Assembly (NCBI GenBank): GCA_013398275.1 | Contig: VZSE01004122.1 | Span: forward strand, 1,837,902 to 1,901,901 | Length of the DNA stretch: 64,000 nt | Reading direction: 5' to 3' | Source: Promerops cafer | Taxonomy: Eukaryota; Chordata; Aves; Passeriformes; Nectariniidae | Part shown: piece after piece, positions 61,801-64,000 of the stretch | Numbering within the stretch: position 1 is the stretch's first letter | How the letters are laid out: each line of letters begins with the position of its first letter | Position numbers and translations under genes: made by a program | Notes under the pieces: generated by a model | Databases searched by the model: none | Told to the model about the DNA's origin: nothing | What the model saw: the letters and a program-made list of their open reading frames with translations, nothing else

Positions 61801-63768
61801 GAAGGAAGTGCAAGTTTCACATGTGGAAACACACTGCACTGATGGTAGGACAAGTGTCAGTGGTGGTGTGAGAGAGGCGAGGTAAAGCGGCTCATTGCAT
61901 GGCTGCAGAGATGGACAGCTTGTGAGGTGATGCTGGAGATCATCACCTGACTCCCAGCATTGGGCAGCACGCTCTGTGCAAGTTGCTGGCCATAAATAAT
62001 TATTAACAGTAATCCACTGTAGCTACAGAGTTCAGATGTCAATATTAATGAAGTGAAACTACCAGCGGCTTTCGCTGTGAATTAAGTGTTGACCATGGCA
62101 GTTGATGTAAATCAGTTGTGAACAGCAGTGAGGTCAGATGCATGCAAATGAAAAAGATCTTTCTCAACTATTGCCTATGGCTTTTTTTGCCAGCTATCTC
62201 ATTTCCTTCTAATGTTTGCTTTTTTCATCTTTTGTAGGTAGAGTTGTACAGATGGGTCTGAGTAAGAGCTCATGTGCCAAAAATTGCTGCTCCTGCTTGC
62301 TTTTGGGAAAGGATCAGTATCATCAAGAGTGTGCTCTGAAGTGAGGCAAGAGTGCTGGGTGGCATATTGGTGAGACAGAAATTGCATATAAATTAGTTGA
62401 AGTGGGTTACTTTCTGGGAAGTTTGAATGTGTGAAAATGTAGATCTGTGTGGATATACAGTTCAAGAAGCATAGGGAATTCCTGTAATAAAAAGAGAAAT
62501 TATCTAACCCATTTTTACTAGGCAGTTTGTCAAAATCCACAGCAATCTGGGGTAAGATGAAAGATTAATGTTAGAATCAGGCATTTCCTTGCATGTAATC
62601 CCACTTACTTACAATGAATATTCATGATGGCCTTGTTCATAATTCAATCTTATTTTCTAGCCAACCCTTATCAGAAAGCATTTTGGTTTTTTCTCCCCAT
62701 AGGATTTCCTTGGGGCCACATTTTCTGAGAGTGTGCTGGCTATCTTCCTGAAGACCAGAGAGAGAGTCATGGTTTGGATCAGACTGTGCTGCTGCTGCAG
62801 TAGAAGCAATGGTGGGGATTGAGAAATGGGTACAGGAGCTTTCTTACTCTGTCACATAAGTCACGAAATACTTTATGGCTTTCTGCTGCTTTGTTCTCTG
62901 CTCCTTTGGTGATTTCCTGTTTTACTTTCTGCCCTCTTTTATGACTCATGTACAACTTTTTCTCAGGCAGTGGTAGACCTTACAGATTGTCTTATGGCTA
63001 CATGAACTCAGTGGGAGCAGTCTTAAATGGGAGGTGAGACTCTTGAGGAGCTTTGTTACAACCTGTTCTGTGGGATAGCAGGCTCAACAAGGTCCATTCA
63101 CCCAGAGAAAGTGGATGCAACAAAAAACAGAAGGGAAAAAAGATATTGATAAACCTGTCTGATAGATCCTTTAATCAAATGAGAGGGTGATTTTCCCAGG
63201 TTAGCTGTGGGTGAGTGTGTGCCTGTATGATTTGAAGAACTTCTAGGTTTCAGCTAAGACTTCAGGGATCTGGAAAGTTGGATTTTGCTGTCCTTCAACC
63301 TATGCTCACTGTTCCAAGGGCACAGTGGAGCTATCCTACCTGCTATTTTTGCAAACAGATGCTTTTGTTTCAAAGACATACATTTCCATCACCAGTTGCT
63401 GGCACTATCTCAGTTTTCTGATTGCAGGTGTGTTCAACTAATATAAAATATCCCTTCTAGATATTTTGCACTGTGCAGCAACTTGATGCTTAGATATTGA
63501 TGTGATGTATGTTGGTGTTTTGCTTTTTCCCCATCATGAAATGCTAGAAGAAAATGCAGGTGAACAACACCATTACCTACCCAAGTTATTGAAATTTGGG
63601 TGAAATCCTCATTCTCAGCAATTCTCTTTCCCGAAATCTCTTCTCTTCACCCTCTATGGAGAGCCTGACAAGCTGTAAGAAGGCTGACTGGACTTTTACC
63701 CTTTGGGTATATGTGTTCCATGGAAAGTTTGCCTCCTTTCCTCAAAGGTTTTGCTCTTGTGTCTTGCA
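58885..63768. other. Noncoding stretch, no gene recognised
   Basis: The stretch holds T runs near 60171-60178 and 60376-60385, a GC-richer patch around 61125-61270, and the AT-rich motif block at 61960-62150 (separate entry). An acceptor-like 'ttttttcatcttttgtag' lies near 62221-62238 with no open frame of note after it. Confidence 0.55.
61960..62150. promoter_or_regulatory. Possible enhancer-like block with an octamer site
   Basis: Contains the perfect palindrome AATAATTATT (61995-62004), an ATTAATGAA element near 62044-62052, and a perfect POU octamer ATGCAAAT (62142-62149). The sequence is complex and free of simple repeats. A role as a conserved regulatory element is inferred only from motif content. 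Confidence 0.2.
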
Positions 63769-63790
63769 TGTGTGTGTGTGTGTGTGTGTG
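63769..63790. repeat. TG microsatellite, 11 units
   Basis: Uninterrupted TG dinucleotides. The plus-strand frame at 63703-63930 reads them as alternating Cys-Val and is not credible as a gene. Confidence 0.97.
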
Positions 63791-64000
63791 TACAGAAGGA
63801 AAGGGTGGTCTTTTGTGGCTGTCCCTGTATCAGAAGGCACTACTGCTCACTGTGGACAGCAGCCTCCAGTCAGGCTAAACCTGGAAACAAGACCACCTCA
63901 GTGTTTTTTTTTAAAAGCACTGTTTTTTGAAGAACATGCTGCACCAACCAGAGAGTGCACTGGGAGGAGAAAAACCTGGAGGTGCATATTGTTCTTAGAG

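Noticed and set aside
63703..63930. 75-codon frame with a Cys-Val-rich segment
   Set aside because: The segment is the TG microsatellite translated, and nothing else in the frame is recognisable.
1..64000. tRNA, rRNA, CRISPR or bacterial-type operon features
   Set aside because: I looked for tRNA B-box-like sequence with an acceptor stem, rRNA blocks and regularly spaced direct repeats, and saw none. Sequence character and CR1 content are those of a bird chromosome.

Overview
The window is vertebrate nuclear DNA and almost certainly avian. It has no bacterial-style gene packing, is AT-leaning (roughly 40% GC by eye, not computed), is full of stops in all frames, and carries CR1 LINE retrotransposons, the dominant repeat family of bird genomes. 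The best-preserved young copy (15115-15290) has the typical bird CR1 3' end read backwards, including the 'aatcatagaat' terminal motif. Ancient amniote repeats resembling MIR and L3/CR1 3' tails are also recognisable. No rRNA, tRNA, CRISPR array, operon or complete protein-coding gene could be supported. The likeliest setting is a gene desert or the interior of a very long intron.

Layout. 1-7545: unassigned noncoding DNA with two degraded MIR/L3-like fragments (about 2480-2810 and 4845-4960). 7546-9805: a 2.26-kb, heavily decayed sense-strand CR1 running from the end of the endonuclease domain to the 3' end, with an internal deletion and a ruined catalytic box. 12750-13195: two MIR-like fragments in the same orientation. 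15115-15290: the antisense CR1 3' end. 18057-19204: a TA repeat with one ambiguous base, a TG-rich tract and a tight cluster of TGATTTAT motifs. 25790-25816: a canonical G-quadruplex motif. 26720-27035: a very old antisense CR1 reverse-transcriptase fragment. 28780-29100: a block rich in homeodomain-type TAATTA cores. 30965-31330: a GT-rich tract, then a small CpG-richer patch with two identical E-boxes. 32240-42185: further ancient repeat scraps and a 31-base A run. 42504-43289: the longest open frame in the window, with no recognised homology. 46571-64000: microsatellites (TG, a pure 21-unit CTTTT array, TG), a G-rich tract, and several places where splice-like signals flank short open frames.

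Because there are no confirmed genes, nothing can be said about genes working together. The most useful leads are the exon-like intervals at 47472-47968, 49154-49242 and 53665-53711, the 261-codon open frame at 42504-43289, the TGATTTAT cluster and the paired E-boxes. All need conservation or RNA data, and none is claimed as a new system.
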